From: Spirodela intermedia
Lineage: Eukaryota > Streptophyta > Magnoliopsida > Alismatales > Araceae
Direction of reading: 5' to 3'
DNA length: 64,000 nucleotides
Assembly (NCBI GenBank): GCA_902729315.2
Contig: LR746269.1
Location: forward strand, 7,724,231 to 7,788,230
The notes under the pieces were generated by a model. The model searched no databases. It worked only from the letters and a program-made list of their open reading frames with translations, and was not told where the DNA came from. The position numbers and the translations under genes are program-made. Every line of letters starts with the position of its first letter. Within the stretch, counting starts at the first letter, position 1. This document shows positions 61,893-64,000 of this stretch, piece after piece.

Positions 61893-62110
61893 ATGGCGCT
61901 GCTTCCAAATCATGGAAGCTATTCGTATTTGCTTATTCTTCTTCTACAACTCCCATCGCTGTCTCCACTGCGGGTGCTCCGATTCCCTTCCGACGAGGTA
62001 AGCTCTGCCATTCTCTCCATCATCCATGTTCTTTGCCGCCGATTCAATAGACCATATCTGTCTCTTTCATACGACAGCCGATGCCGGGCTACACACAAGA
62101 AAAGATTGAG
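61893..62110 (+). CDS. Weak candidate: two-exon very small secreted peptide
   Basis: An ATG in a strong plant context (GCGACCATGGCG) opens a 35-codon exon, 61893-61997, whose product has a hydrophobic core (YSYLLILLLQLPSLS) like a signal peptide. The exon ends GAG before GTAAGC. An 80-base intron with a pyrimidine-rich end (TCTCTTTCATACGACAG) leads to an in-phase exon, 62078-62110, encoding PMPGYTQEKD and a stop. The product would be 45 residues, or 57 from the in-frame ATG at 61857. No family is recognised and chance is quite possible. Confidence 0.25.
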
Positions 62111-64000
62111 GGCAAACCATAGAGAATCCCTCCCTGCGCTGGAAACTACCTGTCATATGTTCAAAATAAATAATGAGACGGAAATTATTTAAATTTCTAG
62201 AATAACCCAGAAGACTGTTGAAAATTACCAATTATTTTTCATTTCTCGAGTGTCCGACCTTTATTTAATTGGGTATAGCTAACTAATTGGGGGTCATCTC
62301 TAAATAACTATTCAAAAGCCTCTTTAAAAGACAAAACGGTGTAGGTTGATTCATTCCCATGACCGTCAAATATCTTGTATTGTCTTCCTATATCAACCTC
62401 AGATGCATACCCTTCCATCAATAAGATAAAAGTATTCCATATTTATCTTGGACTTCTACTATACGTTACTACTAAGATATTAAAAGTAATCGTACCTCGT
62501 GAATGACGAAGAATGTACATTTTTCATTCTGTCAATTATTTTTTCTTATCTGTTATCAATAGATATAAAAGAAAGGAAAGTAAAACTAGGCTTGTATAAT
62601 AACTTGCATACCATTTCCAGCTGTATCAATTTTTATCTTGAGTTGATTTCGTCATTGATTTCTCCTTCTCGTGGAGATATATCCAACCGCGAACTTATAC
62701 GACTGCTCTACCAACACTCCATAGGGACATAGTTTTAAACATTAGGAGAAGGTCCCATAGGTACCAAATGGACTGGAGTACAGATTCCCAGCTATCCTGG
62801 TCACTTTAGGAGGTTTGCATAACCAATCACATTGATTCCTGGAATTTGCTTCATTCCTTTGTATGTACACATCCTCATCAAATCCTAAACGTATTAGAAT
62901 ATATGCTGGTCCCCACGGAGGCAAGTCTCCCCACGATATTTAGTTAATGGCCACCACCAAATAACAAGCAATGTGGAATCTAACAAGGGAGAAAGGGATA
63001 TCACAGCATGGCAGATTTACGTGGAAAAGTAAACATGGAGGAAAACCACGAGATAAAAGGTGCAATGACTTTTATATAAAGAACTCTAAGTTCATTAATA
63101 TCCATCGCTTCTCACCATGTGCACGTTACAACCCCATACAGCTGCAGTTCCTCCTCACCATCTTAATCGAATTGGGGTTTAAATGCGTCGTCAAAAGACA
63201 GATATCTTTTTTTGATGCCCATGTTGACATCCCACATCAATATGAAGAATTCAAGACTTAATGAGGATATCATCAAATTTTGCTCTTTTGAGTATATGTA
63301 TTATAACCCAGGTCTATGTTTCGTAATGTCAACCAATGATGCCACACGTCAATTTATGCAAACCTTAGAAATAATTGATGTATATTTTCGATATACTACT
63401 AAAAATTGATGAGGTAATACTTTCTATGACAGTATGATTATCTGTTTCAGAGGAATTCACATTTCGAAATCTGATTTGATCTGTTTCAAGTTTTGAAGTG
63501 ATTAAGTTAAGTTGATGTTTTCTACAAGAGAAGAACAATAACAATAGTAGTTGTCATCGACTGCTCTAGGAAGTATTAAATCCAAACCAAGTTGCAAAGG
63601 GAGTAAGATTTCAAATATCTTTGCCATATCCATTTACAACTTGGATGAAATCCGAACCATCATTGAGGTAGGCCTCACTTTCCTACCACATGAACGCTTC
63701 AACTCCTATTCAATGTTTCAATGGTAGATACCTTAACATGCCGTGATTTACATTAAAATAAGTTAGTGTACAAACACGCCCCTCCTATCTTTAACGTAGA
63801 AATGAGGAACATAACTTGCGTAAGGGATAAATAATTGGCAAAACAATTATACATGAAAATATATGCAAAGCAATTGTCGATTATTTACATTGTTGTATAG
63901 GTCTAACTACAGCTTGATACTTTCAGTCATCTAGAATATAAAAGCCATTTTTCATGTTTATACTTTTGGTGCGCAGTTGTTCCCCATTCGTTACAAAATA
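62111..64000. other. AT-rich right end of the window, no gene seen
   Basis: About 1.9 kb with short open frames only. The minus-strand frame at 62742-62924 and the plus-strand frame at 62971-63261 show no recognisable protein. No RNA gene, repeat array or transposon end is visible. Confidence 0.5.

Noticed and set aside
1-64000. tRNA, rRNA, CRISPR or bacterial-type operons
   Set aside because: No tRNA B-box in a foldable context, no rRNA similarity, no regularly spaced direct repeats; gene structure is wholly eukaryotic.

Overview
This is a 64 kb piece of a plant nuclear genome. The genes are intron-rich with GT-AG and some GC-AG introns. The families are plant ones: a CW-type zinc-finger protein, a plant-type SNF4 with an N-terminal glycogen-binding domain, a ROD1/PDCT enzyme and a CC-type glutaredoxin. 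There is also a decayed Ty3/gypsy retrotransposon of the Athila/Tat kind and many (CT)n microsatellites. GC-rich first exons in the SPATA20-like and PDCT genes, set in AT-rich flanks, fit a monocot (probably not a grass), but that is inference.

Layout. A CW-domain gene occupies 1-5513 on the minus strand and runs off the left edge. It lies head-to-head, across about 2 kb, with the SNF4/KIN-beta-gamma gene (CDS 8611-18083, 13 coding exons, plus strand). That gene has an upstream-ORF-bearing leader and a promoter with a G-box and GGGCC/GGGCT motifs. SNF4 converges on a 15-exon minus-strand gene (19151-28912) for a plant SPATA20/DUF255 thioredoxin-fold protein. Next come an intergenic stretch with a tandem LTR-like repeat (29841-30320), a seven-exon membrane-anchored kinase-like gene (30917-34946, minus) and a long AT-rich gap. 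The PDCT/ROD1 gene follows (40314-41388, minus). A truncated gypsy element (42991-47395, minus) sits about 1.6 kb upstream of it.

From 47.4 kb to the right end the DNA is AT-rich and gene-poor. It holds an intact CC-type glutaredoxin (53966-54307, minus) and, about 6.4 kb away, a broken copy with its promoter (60450-61410). It also holds microsatellites, a perfect 20-bp-armed palindrome near 52.3 kb and one weak candidate for a very small secreted peptide at 61.9 kb.

The genes do not form an operon or a shared pathway. They are separate housekeeping and regulatory genes: chromatin reading, SnRK1 energy sensing, a thioredoxin-fold protein, a kinase-like receptor, lipid head-group exchange and redox/TGA-factor signalling. 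I see no clearly undescribed system. The points most worth checking are the splicing of the SPATA20-like gene (three non-canonical GC donors and a 22-nt microexon that splits the CxxC motif), the glutaredoxin C-terminal tail shared by both copies, and the altered catalytic motifs of the kinase. All exon joins were made by eye from splice consensus, reading phase and remembered family conservation; no search was run.
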